Source: Cryptomeria japonica (taxonomy: Eukaryota; Streptophyta; Pinopsida; Cupressales; Cupressaceae). From it: DNA of 60,000 nt. The translations under genes were made by a program, and so were the position numbers. The notes beneath the pieces were generated by a model, which made no database searches, was not told the origin of the DNA, and saw only the letters and a program-made list of their open reading frames with translations. The stretch is from contig NC_081414.1 of assembly GCF_030272615.1 (NCBI RefSeq), positions 519,073,185 to 519,133,184 of the forward strand, given 5' to 3'. This document shows, piece by piece, positions 49,740-60,000 of the stretch; the stretch's first letter is position 1; each line of letters opens with the position of its first letter.

Positions 49740-50026
49740 ATGAGGATGCTATATGTCCAACGATACTTCCTTGTCAGATGATCATCGATGCATATTCATG
49801 GGAGAGCATGGGAATTTCGACATCCATCCGATGACATTTTGGACCAAAGGAGTGATAATGGCCATTATCAAAAGAGTTCACGATGTCGTCAGAATTTCGA
49901 CATTAAATAGCATCATAGGGAAGTCCGACGATGAGTTTTTGATGACTTCATTTGTCGACAGTCGAATGAAAAGTAGTTGAAATTCTGACAATAGGCCATC
50001 AAAAATTATCCCTGAATGTACTAGTG
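49740..50026. repeat. Right subterminal and terminal repeats of the CACTA element
   Basis: Inverted motifs GGAATTTCGACA (49811), AGAATTTCGACA (49891), CCGACGATGA (49925) and TTGAAATTCTGACA (49977) mirror CATCGAAATTCYGATGA at the left end. The element stops at ...TGTACTAGTG (50026), next to TSD TAC. Confidence 0.75.
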
Positions 50027-50029
50027 TAC

Positions 50030-50678
50030 CTTTGTCTCATAGATCCGCCTTGCATGCTATGTTCTGCTGATTAGTGTAGGCTTCTCTGGTTCATACCTCT
50101 ATCTATTACACTCTATTCTCTCCACCCTTTTCATTCACACACATCTATATCACATTAACAACCACTTTAATAAGTATAAAAGATGTGAATATACTAGCCT
50201 TTTGTTCTAGTGCCAACCTTCCCTCCAAAAATTAGATTAAAAAATTTGTTATCATGCCTCAATTTTCTCTCCAAAAATATTATGAGAATATTGGTCAAGA
50301 CAACTGTTCATGCTGAAAAGATTGTCGGTTGAATAGGGAAGCTTGCCAATTCAAATGGATGTTTCTAAGTTTGTTGGTTGAAAATATTATGTTTCTAGTT
50401 GTTGCCTATGTACCAGTCCAATTCTGACTAGCTGGTTACCTGTTATAAATTGGTCTACTCACTGCTTAGCTGGTTAACCCCTATATACTGGTCTATTCAC
50501 TTCTTAGTTGGTTAACTCCTATATATTAGTCTACTCACTACTGATAGGAATAAGGACTCTTGTTCTTCACTGGTTACCCTTTACTCCTATACCAATGGAC
50601 TGTGGAGACTTAGAAGATGATGTTGCAAATAATGACAACCATTTCACTAGTCATACAAGATGCATCATAATCCCAACA
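50030..50678 (-). repeat. 5' LTR of element B, outer part
   Basis: Continues 22998-23520 after the CACTA insertion and ends CCCAACA next to TSD AAACA. It carries the uninterrupted target of element A (TGACT, 50425-50429). Confidence 0.92.
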
Positions 50679-50683
50679 AAACA

Positions 50684-51032
50684 TACATACAAATATCCAA
50701 CATGAACAAGCACGCTAGTGAAGGAGATTTGTGACAGTCTATGTCCCTCCGAAGTGGGTCGTGGAAGATCATCCCCTCGCACCCCATATAGACTCATACC
50801 CATACAAGAAGACAAACACAAGAAATATTTCATACATAAAGAAGATATGGCAGTCCAAGGTTAGTATATACAGATATAATATAGCATCGAACCATCCTTC
50901 AAGATAAAATGTATAGCCAACATGATATAAGAAATCACATAAGAGAGGATCATCTAGTCACTTAAACTGTTAAAGAAAACAACCAAAGTCAAACTAAGTT
51001 AGACAAAGTTTGATCGAGGGAGGGGCACTACG
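50684..51032 (-). mobile_element. 3' LTR of element C, start part
   Basis: On the minus strand the LTR begins CGTAGTGCCCCTCCC (at 51032) directly after the polypurine tract and runs into the B insertion. It is similar to D over 54624-55040 (both have TATGGGGTGYGAGGRGATGA). Confidence 0.85.
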
Positions 51033-52273
51033 TTCTCCCCCCTAGGATTTGACTTACTTCTGGTAGTCGCAAGGCTAAGGCAGCAACAATAAGAACATGT
51101 TAGTCATAACACATATATTAAATAATCCAGAGAATCACCATTCCACAAGTATTCTCTTAGAACATAAATTCTCTATTGAATTATGTATCCAAAGGTAGAC
51201 AAATCAATACTTACACTTTTAAAAAATGAAGGCACTTCCTTAACAATTATATGCATCTTTATGAATGTAACTATATACCTATAATTATAATGTAACTATA
51301 TACCTATAATTATATATCCTACACATGCACTCGATAAATAATAAGCCCACAGATCATTAAATTTATCACATCCATAATATAAAATCTACTTACTCCCATT
51401 CACACTTCTTCCTATAATATCTTATGATCTAAAAGGTTACAAATGATCTTCATCATAGAGGATTCACTTTTATTTCCTTAGATTACTATTAAAGCTATCT
51501 GATTACCTAGCATGCCTAGATCCAATCTTTGCGGTGTTCTCACATAACACACTATTAGAGGTTCAAGCAAATAGTATAGAAGCCACACTAACACATAACT
51601 AGGGCCAGCCATTTCAAACATTCAGTTTGACCACTAGAAACAAAGAGAAAATAAATCAGGAAACAAATATGTCAAGCTCAACATTAAAACGATAAAAAAT
51701 GCCTACAATTTCAATAACCAACAATACCAAAAACATGACAAGAGTCATAATTTAAATGGAAGATAACATAATTTAGTTGTCATTCCCTTCATAATAAATT
51801 GCAAAAGAACAATTCTATCCCCATAATCACAAAAAACAAAATATAAGCAAGTCAAAGAATTCACAGTCACAACAAAATATCAACACGAGGTGACCGATTT
51901 CAGCCACACCGTAGGAAGTAACTGATACACAACACCCAAGATCGCATGTCCTAAGTGTGTTAGAGGATGTATAATAGACACCTCAGGATATTTAGGTTAA
52001 CTACATATATTTTACTATTATGCAATATTTTAAGTACAATGCAATTAAAAGAACATGCACTCACATAGCAAGCACTAATATAAAGAAGGTAAGAGAAACA
52101 AGTGAATACACACATTAAATACAATTAGGATAGGCAAGAGACATAGAGAACATAACACCCAAGACTTACAAGGTTCTATACAACAATCCGAAGAATACTT
52201 TGGAGACCAACCAGACTAAGGGCACAACCTTATCCATAGATCCCAGTGTTTGAACATGGGCTCTGATACCAAG
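51033..52273 (-). mobile_element. Internal region of element C (1.24 kb, non-coding)
   Basis: Bounded by a polypurine tract (51033-51046: CCTAGGGGGGAGAA on the minus strand) and a primer site (52259-52272). No open frame resembling gag or pol is present, so C is a non-autonomous or internally deleted element with LTRs about 3.6 times longer than its interior. Confidence 0.75.
52259..52272 (-). promoter_or_regulatory. Primer-binding site of element C (tRNA-iMet type)
   Basis: On the minus strand TTGGTATCAGAGCC follows the LTR end GGGTGTTACA after one base; a perfect match to the plant iMet primer site. Confidence 0.9.
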
Positions 52274-54064
52274 TGTAACACCCTGCTATGAGGCCCAGAG
52301 GACTTAAACAAGATAAAAAAAAAATGCGAATAATTTTTTGTATTAAAAGTTAAACCATACAATTAAATTGAGATAAATGAAACATCAAGATAAGGAAATG
52401 ATGTAAAAGAACAGCTAGCAAAGTCCTCAAGGCCTCACAATGATGTTACTCAAGGATAAACAATAACCATACATATGAGCATAGGAAACCACATAAATAT
52501 GTTAACATTGTCCTTTATGAGGAACAAGATAGATATTACATTGCAAAGAGAAAATATGTAAGATCATCAATTACATAATCTCCAATAGTACAATAAAGAG
52601 ATGAAAACATAGATCTGCATTAATATGATAGCCTTCAATCCTCCATCTACCAACACGAGCATGAAGAAGGATGAACAAAACCCAATAGGTGTGAATAACA
52701 CTCCACCCAACAATGTGGTACCATAAGTTCCACCCCCCATGCAAGGAGGTATAAGCCAGTCCCACATGACAGATACAATCAGAAAGAGAATGAACATGAG
52801 ACATAGGAGAACTCACAAGACTTAACCACAAGAGACTCACAAGGCTTAACGACAAGAGACTCACAAGGCTTAATGACAAGAGACTCACAAGGCTTAACCA
52901 CATGAGGCTCCAAATAAAAAAACCATCTTCCAAAGGCTCAATCAATCCATAAGAGGATAAAAGATGCAAGTTACCACTAGGTAGCAATAGGGAAGAGTGT
53001 CATCACTTGGTTGTCATGAGAGTTACCCTAGTAGGTCTTCACTAGGTCCTGACCCCCATCCTGGGTTACCCTGGTGACCTCTCTCGACCCTCAACCCCTG
53101 GACCCCATACAAATACTAGTGGACCACATAGACCTTCTGAAAGGACAAGATTGGTGGAAACCAATCCAAGCCTTTCTCTACTTACCTCAGACCTAAACAA
53201 GCACCTAAGCATAAGAGAGGAAACATGAATTAATATTTAATAATATTATCTAGCTACCCACCCAAGTTAAATATTTAATATTATTATTTTATTATAAAAC
53301 TCTCATTGAGTTACCCTAGCGACCACTTTGGGTCCTGACCCCTAATGAAAGACACTCCCCCTTGACTTGCACCTAGGAATCAAAATTCATAACAAGGTCT
53401 ATGACAATGAGAACACAAAGAGTCTAGACCCCTCTACCATAGCAAGGTTGGTTGGCTTGCTAGAACAAGATATCATACATAGAGTATTCAAAATAGGGTA
53501 GGAAACACAATCTAGCTTCAAAACCATTCAAGGCTTGAAATCTTAACATCAAAGGACAAGCATGACTATACATAAAAGAATCCATAAACTCCCCTCCTAA
53601 GCCTTTAGAATTCAAACACATAAACTACACCTCTAAATATTAAACTATGATGGACAAGGACCATAAGTTAAAAGAAGGTCACAATGCCAAACATAAGAGA
53701 ATCCAAACTTAACATATCACCATAAAGGTTCAAAATTACTTCTATAAATCCATCAATTCTAATTAACATTAATACCAATATCTCAAGTTGAAATCATTAT
53801 AACTCATTTATTCCTAATTATTGCACCACAAAACTAACATTTCATTAATCAATCATTTATGATAACTTATTACATTATTTCCAGTTGATCATCATGATTT
53901 GAATCAACAAAAAAAAAAGATAATATCCAGAGTTCAACTAATCCCAAACAGAACTTATCCACTTGAATGATTAATTACTTGAAATAACATATGGTTATAT
54001 CTAAAAATATTTACTTTTCTTGAAAATAAATGTAGTTTCCAAATAAATCTATATTTAACTCTCT
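52274..54064 (-). mobile_element. 5' LTR of element C, surviving part
   Basis: Homologous to 2242-about 4040 in the same orientation; both share the segment ACTAGTGGACCACA and four AGACTCACAAGGCTTAA-like repeats (five AGACTCACAAGGCTTAA-type copies at 52810-52905, three near 2830-2875). The LTR is broken at the following microsatellite; about 2.4 kb including its start is missing. Confidence 0.85.
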
Positions 54065-54100
54065 ATATATATACATACACACACACACACACACACACAT

Positions 54101-54149
<49 letters not shown>

Positions 54150-54306
54150 CATACATACATATATATATGTATATGTATATATATGTACATACATATATGT
54201 ATATATATATGTATATGCATGTATATATGCATGTATATATATGTGTATATATACATGCATATATACATGCATATACATATATATATACATATATGTATGT
54301 ACATAT

Positions 54307-54337
<31 letters not shown>

Positions 54338-54570
54338 CATACATACATATATATATATGTATATGTATATATATGTACATACATATATGTATATATATAT
54401 GTATATGCATGTATATATGCATGTATATATACACATATATATACATGCATATATACATGCATATACATATATATATACATATATGTATGTACATATATAT
54501 ACATATACATATATATATATATACATGTATATATATATGTATAAAAATATGTATATATATATATATATGT
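54065..54570. repeat. AT/CA-TG microsatellite with a 188-bp duplicated palindromic unit
   Basis: (CA)n, then alternating TA/CA/TG sequence. A block beginning ACACATACATACATATATAT occurs at about 54146 and again about 188 bp later, and each block is nearly its own reverse complement around TGCATGTATA/TATACATGCA. All open frames here are artefacts of the repeat. Confidence 0.9.
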
Positions 54571-54623
54571 AAAGTGGAAAATTGGATCCTAGTGGTTCCC
54601 CACCTAGGAGAGAGAAAGGAAAT
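54571..54623 (+). promoter_or_regulatory. Remnant 3' internal end and polypurine tract of element D
   Basis: CCTAGGAGAGAGAAAGGAAAT lies directly before LTR D. It parallels CCTAGGGGGGAGAA before LTR C, so this is the last piece of D's interior; the rest was lost at the microsatellite. Confidence 0.65.
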
Positions 54624-55690
54624 CGTAGTACCCCTACCCTATTCAGAACCTGTTTGACCTCATTGACCAAGATTGACTTTTTATGTGTTACGTGGATGGT
54701 TTATTTATTGTGATTTTGATGTGTTATTCTGGTATTATTCTTTGGTGTGTAATTGGTGAATTTGATTATACATTATTGCTTATTGATGAGTAGTTGTTAA
54801 ATCTTCTTCTGCATCATATTTTATTAAAGAGAAAATGTTAATTTTATTTATATGTTGCTAATGATGGGATAACACACATACTTCATGTTTCAGTTGCCTT
54901 ATGCATATGTTGCCATGTTGTGTGGAAGTGTATGGGGTGTGAGGAGATGATTTTCTATCACTCATTACGGTGAGACACAAAATGTCATGATTCTCCTTCA
55001 CTGGTGTGTTTACCGTGTTTATGTATATATATGTATGTGTGGTTTGGTGATGCAGGGAATTAAAGGTACAAGGTATCATCTCCACCTGGCTCCATAGGTT
55101 TGAGCATACCTAATTAACCTAATGGAAGTGGAGGAGGTAGTTCTAAGGCCCTAATGTTAACCCTATCTTTTTTCGTTGTGAGTGTCGTCAGTCTTTTGTC
55201 TATCTTGTCAGTTCATCAAGTAGGCCATTTTTCCAATATCGATATGTGGGCCATGTTCTATTTTGGTTTATTTGAGTTTGCGTGTTATGCATTTTGTGAT
55301 TGATATATTATCCTTTAGTGTATTTTATGTAAAATTAATTATTATACCTTAAGGGAAATTAATAGTTAATGAGTAATTAATATGTGTCATGTTGATTAAA
55401 GAGATTTAAGAATTAATTACATTAGGATCATTTTTGTGGTTAATTAGTTAATCGATTATTTATATTGTCAATATTAGCAAATTAGAGTATTTGTTTAATA
55501 CCATATGGTAGAATTAAATGTGCTATGCATTTTAGAAAAGAAAAATAAATTGTTTGAAAATAAATATCTTCTTTCATGGACTTTTGTGTTGAAACTAAAA
55601 TAAAAGAATATGAGGAATTTGTTTATTTATATCATGTTAATGTTTTCTGTTTTTTTTTCAATAAAAGTTGATTATTCCACTAAAAAAATT
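54624..55690 (+). mobile_element. 3' LTR of gypsy-type element D, first part
   Basis: Starts CGTAGTACCCCTACCC (normal TG changed to CG) and stays similar to reversed LTR C and to F over several hundred bases, including GATGCAGG (55049) and GGTTTGAG. The following LINE cuts it off. Same family as C but opposite strand. Confidence 0.75.
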
Positions 55691-55724
55691 TATTAATATT
55701 TTTTATTTTTTACACAGGATTCAA

Positions 55725-56255
55725 AGAGCATACCAGAGGAAAGAACCCTAAGAAGAAAACCTCTAGTCACAGCTCATTAAATAAACCTATAGTATCTGAC
55801 AGATCAGTTTATGCACCCCACCCAAAACCACATACAAAATGTGGTCACAACACATATAATATCAGTTTTGCATAGAGTCCATATGACAATTTGCCAAAAA
55901 AACCCATCGGATAATTTTCAAATGTAGACTCCATAGCTGCTACCAATGGAAGAAGACAAAATTTTCCAAAGCCCTGTGCTAAATCCCATGAGCCAAAAAC
56001 CTTCCTGCCAAAAAAGAAAGTATCAAAAAACCTTTGGAAAAACACTATTGTATCAAATACCATGAGCTTGAACTCTCCTCTAGACAACGAACATGAATAC
56101 TTGAAATGAAAGGGGAAAGTGGGAATAATTATCATCATAAAATTTTACATCAACATTACTCAAGAAATCATATAACTATTGTTGCAAACCTTCCCATACC
56201 CTAGAAGGAATTTCCTCAAAACCCACCTCTCGCTAATTAGCATTGCTATCAATGG
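55725..56255 (-). other. 3' untranslated region of the LINE
   Basis: No domain seen in the minus-strand frame 55845-56138; the region lies between RNase H and the A-rich end. Confidence 0.55.
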
Positions 56256-58111
56256 CTAAATTTCCAAATAATCCACAATCTTATTAACTTCTCTGTAACA
56301 ATGGGATACCAAGAAAGATTCAAACAATTCTAATTTTTGTAAAATGGGATCAAGTATATATTGCAAATTCCAACAATTTGATTTCTTTTTCATAACACAT
56401 TGAATAATCACCATAGAATCACCTTCAATTATTAAGTCCTCAATTCCCAAAGAGATTGCCATATCCAATCCAAAAGACAAAGCATGAAATTCCGCATAAC
56501 TATTATTTTTAAAACCAATAGCATGACACTTAGCTTGAATAAAATTTGCATTGTGATAATAAATTACCATGCCTACCCCAGCCAGCCTAGGGTTACCACG
56601 AGAGGCCCCATCAAAATTCAGTTTAAAGTGCCCCTGTGGAGGAGGTTTCCATCTAGTAGAGCATCTCTTACCTATTGCATCATTTTTTTAAAAATTGAAC
56701 CATGAGAGGGTAAAACTGACAACATCTTCCAAACTCTAGTAACTCTACTATCCAAGTGCAAAAAAAAAGTAAGATTTTCCAAATTCTTATAAATAAACAA
56801 CAAAGCAACCTCAGAGATTGAAGACTCAATTTTTAATAGAACCTCAGACACAGGAGACCTTGTTTTTTTAAATATCTTGTTGTTTCTCTCTAGCCAAACA
56901 TTCCAAATCACAATAGATGGAGATATGATCCAAAGGCATGCATAAAAAGATGAGGCAAACATAAAGGGCCAAGATCTAAAATGGGAAATGAGATCCTTAC
57001 CAATAACAAAGGATATATTTAACTTCTCAAACAATCACTGCCAACATTCATAAGTATAATCACAATGTAGGAACAAGTGTGAAGAAGATTCTAAATTTTT
57101 GTTACAATGGACACAAGGGAAAACAACAGTAATACCAAGCCTGCCTAGTCTCATACCTATAAGGACTCTATCCTGAACTGCCAACCAAGCAAAGGCTCCA
57201 GCTTTAGGAAGACAAGTTGAATACCAAAACAACTTATAAGGCCAAGGTGATACATCTTTAGCAACCATAAGAGAGTTGTAACCATCTTTAATAGTGTACT
57301 TACTAGAAATATTCTTTTTCCAAATAAGTTCATCCTCAGAATCAGAAAGAAATACAATTCTATCCCCCAAAATCTTCTCAAAATCTAATTTCATGCTTTG
57401 ATCAACATCTAAGAAATCAATCGACTTCCATCTAGCTAGCTTAAGGGGTCCACTAGTCACAATTTCAAAATAATCTACTACAAAAACACCCCAAAGGGAG
57501 GAAAGAACAGTGATCAGAGGAGACCAATCCCTAATATTCACCAAAGGTGTGTGTCCATTCCATACTTCATCCCAGAATCTGACCTTTCTACCATTATGAA
57601 CAATCCATGAGAGATGAGGGAAAATAACTGATCTACATTTACAAAGGAAATTCCAAATAGCAGAACCTGAAGGCAAATTTGAGACTTTAAAAATGTACTC
57701 TCTCAGTCTATTATTTAAATATTTGGCAAACATAATCTGTGCCCATAAGGAGCTAGGCTTGTCATATAATTTCCAAACCAACTTAGCACCTAAGGCTAAA
57801 TTTTGCTTTTCCAAGCTTTGAATTCCTATTCCCCCAAGTTCCTTAGGCAAACATACCTTATCCCATGCAACTAAAGGGAGTTTCTTCTTGCCATATTTAT
57901 TATTGTTCCAAAGAAAATCTCTAAGAGTATCCTATAAACTAACAATAGCTACTTTTGGAGACTTCAAAACAGACATGAGATATATGGGAACAACATTCAA
58001 AACAGACTTGATGAGAACAATTTTACCCACCAAAGTTAACCATATATGATTCCATGAGAGAATTCTTTTAGAAATGACTGAAATAATCTTATCCTAAAAA
58101 CCAATCTTATC
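56256..58111 (-). pseudogene. LINE ORF2: C-terminal part with zinc-binding region and RNase H
   Basis: The frame continues from the reverse transcriptase through WDKVCLPKELGGIGI to 57035 and, after a TGA, to 56672. It contains the RVT zinc-binding region (WYSTCLPKAGAFAWLAVQDR and CVHCNKNLES...HLFLHCDY, with its Cys/His ligands) and WLERNNKIF. After a frameshift an RNase H-like domain follows (56256-56660), with AEFHALSFGLDMA and IIEGDSMVII, the Glu and Asp catalytic segments of plant RNase H. Degrades template RNA in related elements; inactive here. Confidence 0.88.
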
Positions 58112-59256
58112 CTATTTAACAGAGAAAGGAATCCCAAGGTAAGTACATGGAAGATTTCCAATCTCAAATCCCCAAAAGGATTGCAACCTATGTTGAACTA
58201 GTTGTGATGTATTAAGGAAAAAGATCTTTGATTTATCACCATTCACTTTCTGACCAGAAAATGATGCATAATTTTGTATTATTCCTTTAATCACCTCTAC
58301 TAACGAAGCATGTCCAAATAACAGAGTATCATTTGCAAAGAGACAATGAGAAATACTTTGGGGAATGTTTTGAATCCTTATACCTTTCCAAAGCCCCCCC
58401 ACTTTAGCAGCCCTAATAGCCCAATTAAAGGTTTCAACTAGGAGAATAAACAAAAAGGGAGAAAGGTGATCTCCCTATCTCAAACCCTAGAGGAAGTGAA
58501 AAAACCACAACAAAAACCATTAATTAAAACTGAGAATCTTGCAAAAGAAATACATGCATGAATCCATTTGACCCAGGCCTTGGAAAAACCTAACTTCTCA
58601 AGAATAGCACATAAAGCCTCCCACTCTACTCTATCATAAGCCTTCATCATGTCTAGTTTAAGTATCCTGACCAGGGTTCTTTGGGTGGAAATAGAATGGA
58701 ACACCTCATGTGCTACAATTGCACCCTCTGATGTCTCCCTTCTGGGAACAAAACCACCTTGCTCCAATGAAATGATCCTAGGTAGAATTTTTGCCAACCT
58801 AAGGGAATTTGCCTTCATAAATATCTTATACAAAGTGTTACATAAAGTAATGGGGCAGAAGTCAGCAAAAGTCTTAGTATCCTCTTTTTTAGGAATAATT
58901 GCAATCATTGTAGTATTAAGTTCTTTTAAAATAGACCTATTTCTCCTAGCTTCCTCGAGAGCCAATAAAACATCATTTCCCACAAAATCCCAACATTTCT
59001 GAAAAAAATAAAGGAGTAAAACTATCTGGTCCCGGAGCTTTATTCGGATTAATGGCAAAGACAACACTCTTAACTTCTTCTAAGGAAAATGGAGACATCA
59101 ACATCTTATTGTCTTCCAAAGATACTAAAGGAGGAATATTAGATATAATATCATTGTCGAGATTTCCATTTTCCGAAGATAATAATGACTTAAAAAACCT
59201 AACTACCTCTAAAGCAATGTCCTTTGGCTTTGTTAATAAATTCCCATTCTGACACT
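58112..59256 (-). pseudogene. LINE ORF2: reverse transcriptase domain
   Basis: INPNKAPGPD (about 59,030-59,060) starts the domain; a frameshift in a T-run near 59,000 separates it from FFQKCWDF. Then come ITLCNTLYKIFMKA, the LDMMKAYDRVEW motif with the first catalytic Asp, and a further shift near 58,480. The second catalytic site reads FANDTLLFG (about 58,310-58,340) where active enzymes have F/Y-A-D-D, so one of the two Asp residues is replaced. The copy is dead by at least three kinds of lesion. Confidence 0.9.
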
Positions 59257-60000
59257 AAATACAAGATATTCTATTCTTACATCTTTTAATCTTAGTTGAA
59301 GAATGAAAAAAAATTGTGTTCCTGCCACCATCTGAAAGCCATAACTCTCTAGATTTCTGTCTCCAATAGATTTCCTCTCTAGCTAACACCTCCTCAAGTT
59401 GTAATTTTAGTGACTTCAATTCATCAAAAACTTGTGGCACCATACCATGTTGAAGCACATGAGTATTAAGACACTCAATCATATCTTGAATCCTTTGTTT
59501 CTCCTAAAAAAAGTTCTTAAAATGTGAGATATTCCATTCCCTAATATTCAATTTCAAATAAGTTAACTTCTTAGCAATCTGAAACATACAGGACCCAAAA
59601 CAAAAAGGAGCAGAATTCCACCATTTCATAAGCAGAGGCAAAAAGGAAGAATCCCTAAACCACACAGGCTCAAATTTAAATGGAAACTTAAAAGAAGTCT
59701 TATCCTTAATAATTGAAAGGGAAATTAGAAAATGATCAGAACCCGAGACCGGTAGAATAGAGGAAAAGAATTCAAAATCTGAATCAATCCAATTCTTAGA
59801 TAACAAAACCTGATCTAATCTCTCAGCAATCTATGAAAAATCCCTTCTCACGTTTGTCCATGTGAAAACTCCATTCTGAGACTTACAATAAAAAAGGCTC
59901 ATATCAGAAATGAAATCCCCAAAGTCATCCATAATCCTTTTATTAGGCAAAACACCTCCTCTTTTCTCATCTAAATCAATGATAGCATTAAAATCACCCT
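59257..60000 (-). pseudogene. LINE ORF2: endonuclease (C-terminal half) and linker
   Basis: At the window edge the minus strand reads GDFNAIIDLDEKRGG, the conserved GDFN motif of the AP-type endonuclease that nicks target DNA. A TAG interrupts it near 59833. ERLDQVLLSKNW and the catalytic SDHFLISL motif (about 59,730) follow. A stop at 59504-59506 is followed, in the same frame, by the linker with WRQKSRELWLSDGG...FFHSSTK (about 59,270-59,370), typical just before the reverse transcriptase. Confidence 0.88.

Larger units (their letters stand above)
23521..50026 (+). mobile_element. 26.5-kb CACTA (En/Spm-type) DNA transposon
   Basis: The left end is CACTAATACATT and the inverted right end CACTAGTACATT, flanked by a 3-bp TSD TAC (23518-23520 and 50027-50029); CACTA ends with 3-bp TSDs define the superfamily. 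The empty site is preserved in B's other LTR (TAC at 6902-6904, next to TCTGTCTCATAG). The interior holds subterminal repeats, an 11-unit tandem array, a TNP2-like transposase (32639-36666) and a Transposase_24-like gene (37921-39092), both on +. Without solo LTR F it would be about 22.4 kb, still large. The transposase carries stops, so this copy is not autonomous. Confidence 0.93.
6382..50678 (-). mobile_element. Copia-like non-autonomous LTR retroelement B (interrupted by A and by a CACTA element)
   Basis: The ends are TGTTAG (6382) and CCCAACA (50678) on the + strand, flanked by a perfect 5-bp TSD AAACA (6377-6381 and 50679-50683). With later insertions removed, the two LTRs are 1,173 bp (6382-7305 plus 17198-17446) and 1,172 bp (22998-23520 plus 50030-50678), an independent check of the model. 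The internal region is 17447-22997, with a primer site at 22984-22995 and a polypurine tract at 17447-17460. It carries ORF1 (coiled coil, zinc knuckles) and ORF2 (large protein) but no recognisable pol domain. Confidence 0.92.
55690..60000 (-). mobile_element. LINE (non-LTR retrotransposon), 5' end outside window
   Basis: The minus strand carries, in order, an endonuclease end, reverse transcriptase, RVT zinc-binding region and RNase H: the ORF2 of a plant L1-type element. The 3' end is A-rich (AAAAAATAAAAAATATT on the minus strand, about 55,690-55,725), an approximate boundary. ORF1 and the 5' end lie beyond 60000. It probably interrupts LTR D; the TSD cannot be checked. Confidence 0.9.

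Noticed and set aside
49753-49980. A 75-codon + strand frame near the CACTA right end
   Set aside because: It consists of subterminal repeats of the element.
54011-54670. A 219-codon and several 125-151-codon frames rich in Tyr and Ile
   Set aside because: Same artefact from the second AT microsatellite.

Overview
The window has no confidently intact host gene. It looks like nuclear DNA of a vascular plant with a large, transposon-rich genome: it is AT-rich, the coding remnants are spliced or decayed plant transposon genes, and tRNA-iMet primer sites and very long LTRs recur. LTRs of about 4-4.5 kb and the protein flavour suggest a gymnosperm, but I cannot prove the lineage.

The main result is that about 50 kb can be resolved base by base into nested insertions, each dated relative to the others by target-site duplications (TSDs). 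(1) At the left edge is the 3' end of a copia-like element 'G' (+ strand, LTR 992-2070). (2) Element 'C' (- strand, Ty3/gypsy-type LTR about 4.49 kb) has its 3' LTR at 2242-6381 plus 50684-51032, only about 1.24 kb of internal DNA (51033-52273), and a broken 5' LTR from 52274. (3) Element 'B' (6382-50678, - strand, TSD AAACA) sits inside C's 3' LTR. (4) B's 3' LTR was hit by related element 'A' (7306-15790, - strand, TSD TGACT), part of which was then tandemly duplicated with a 1402-bp period. A itself holds solo LTR 'E' (10425-12118, TSD CATCT). (5) B's 5' LTR was hit by a 26,506-bp CACTA DNA transposon (23521-50026, TSD TAC). (6) The CACTA element holds solo LTR 'F' (41496-45568, TSD GGTGG), an 11-unit higher-order tandem array, a stray gypsy gag and a tRNA-like segment. 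Right of C is the start of an opposite-strand LTR of the same family ('D', from 54624), then a non-LTR LINE (- strand, about 55690 to beyond the window end).

The most unusual biology is in A, B and G. They have copia-like LTRs, primer sites and polypurine tracts but no protease, integrase, reverse transcriptase or RNase H. Instead A and B carry ORF1, a coiled coil plus an array of 3 (A) or 5 (B) CCHC zinc knuckles, and ORF2, a protein of about 1,000 residues or more with a folded N-terminal half, a charged linker and a coiled-coil C-terminus that runs almost to the polypurine tract. G shows the end of a similar ORF2. ORF2 of B stays in one frame for at least 1,075 codons, broken only by stops. 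ORF2 of A reads 688 codons without a stop once solo LTR E is removed. This looks like a non-autonomous retroelement family that depends on another element for pol yet has kept its own large proteins.

The CACTA element encodes a decayed TNP2-type transposase (transposase_21, DUF4218 and DUF4216 regions, introns still visible) followed by a second, Transposase_24-type gene, as in En/Spm elements.
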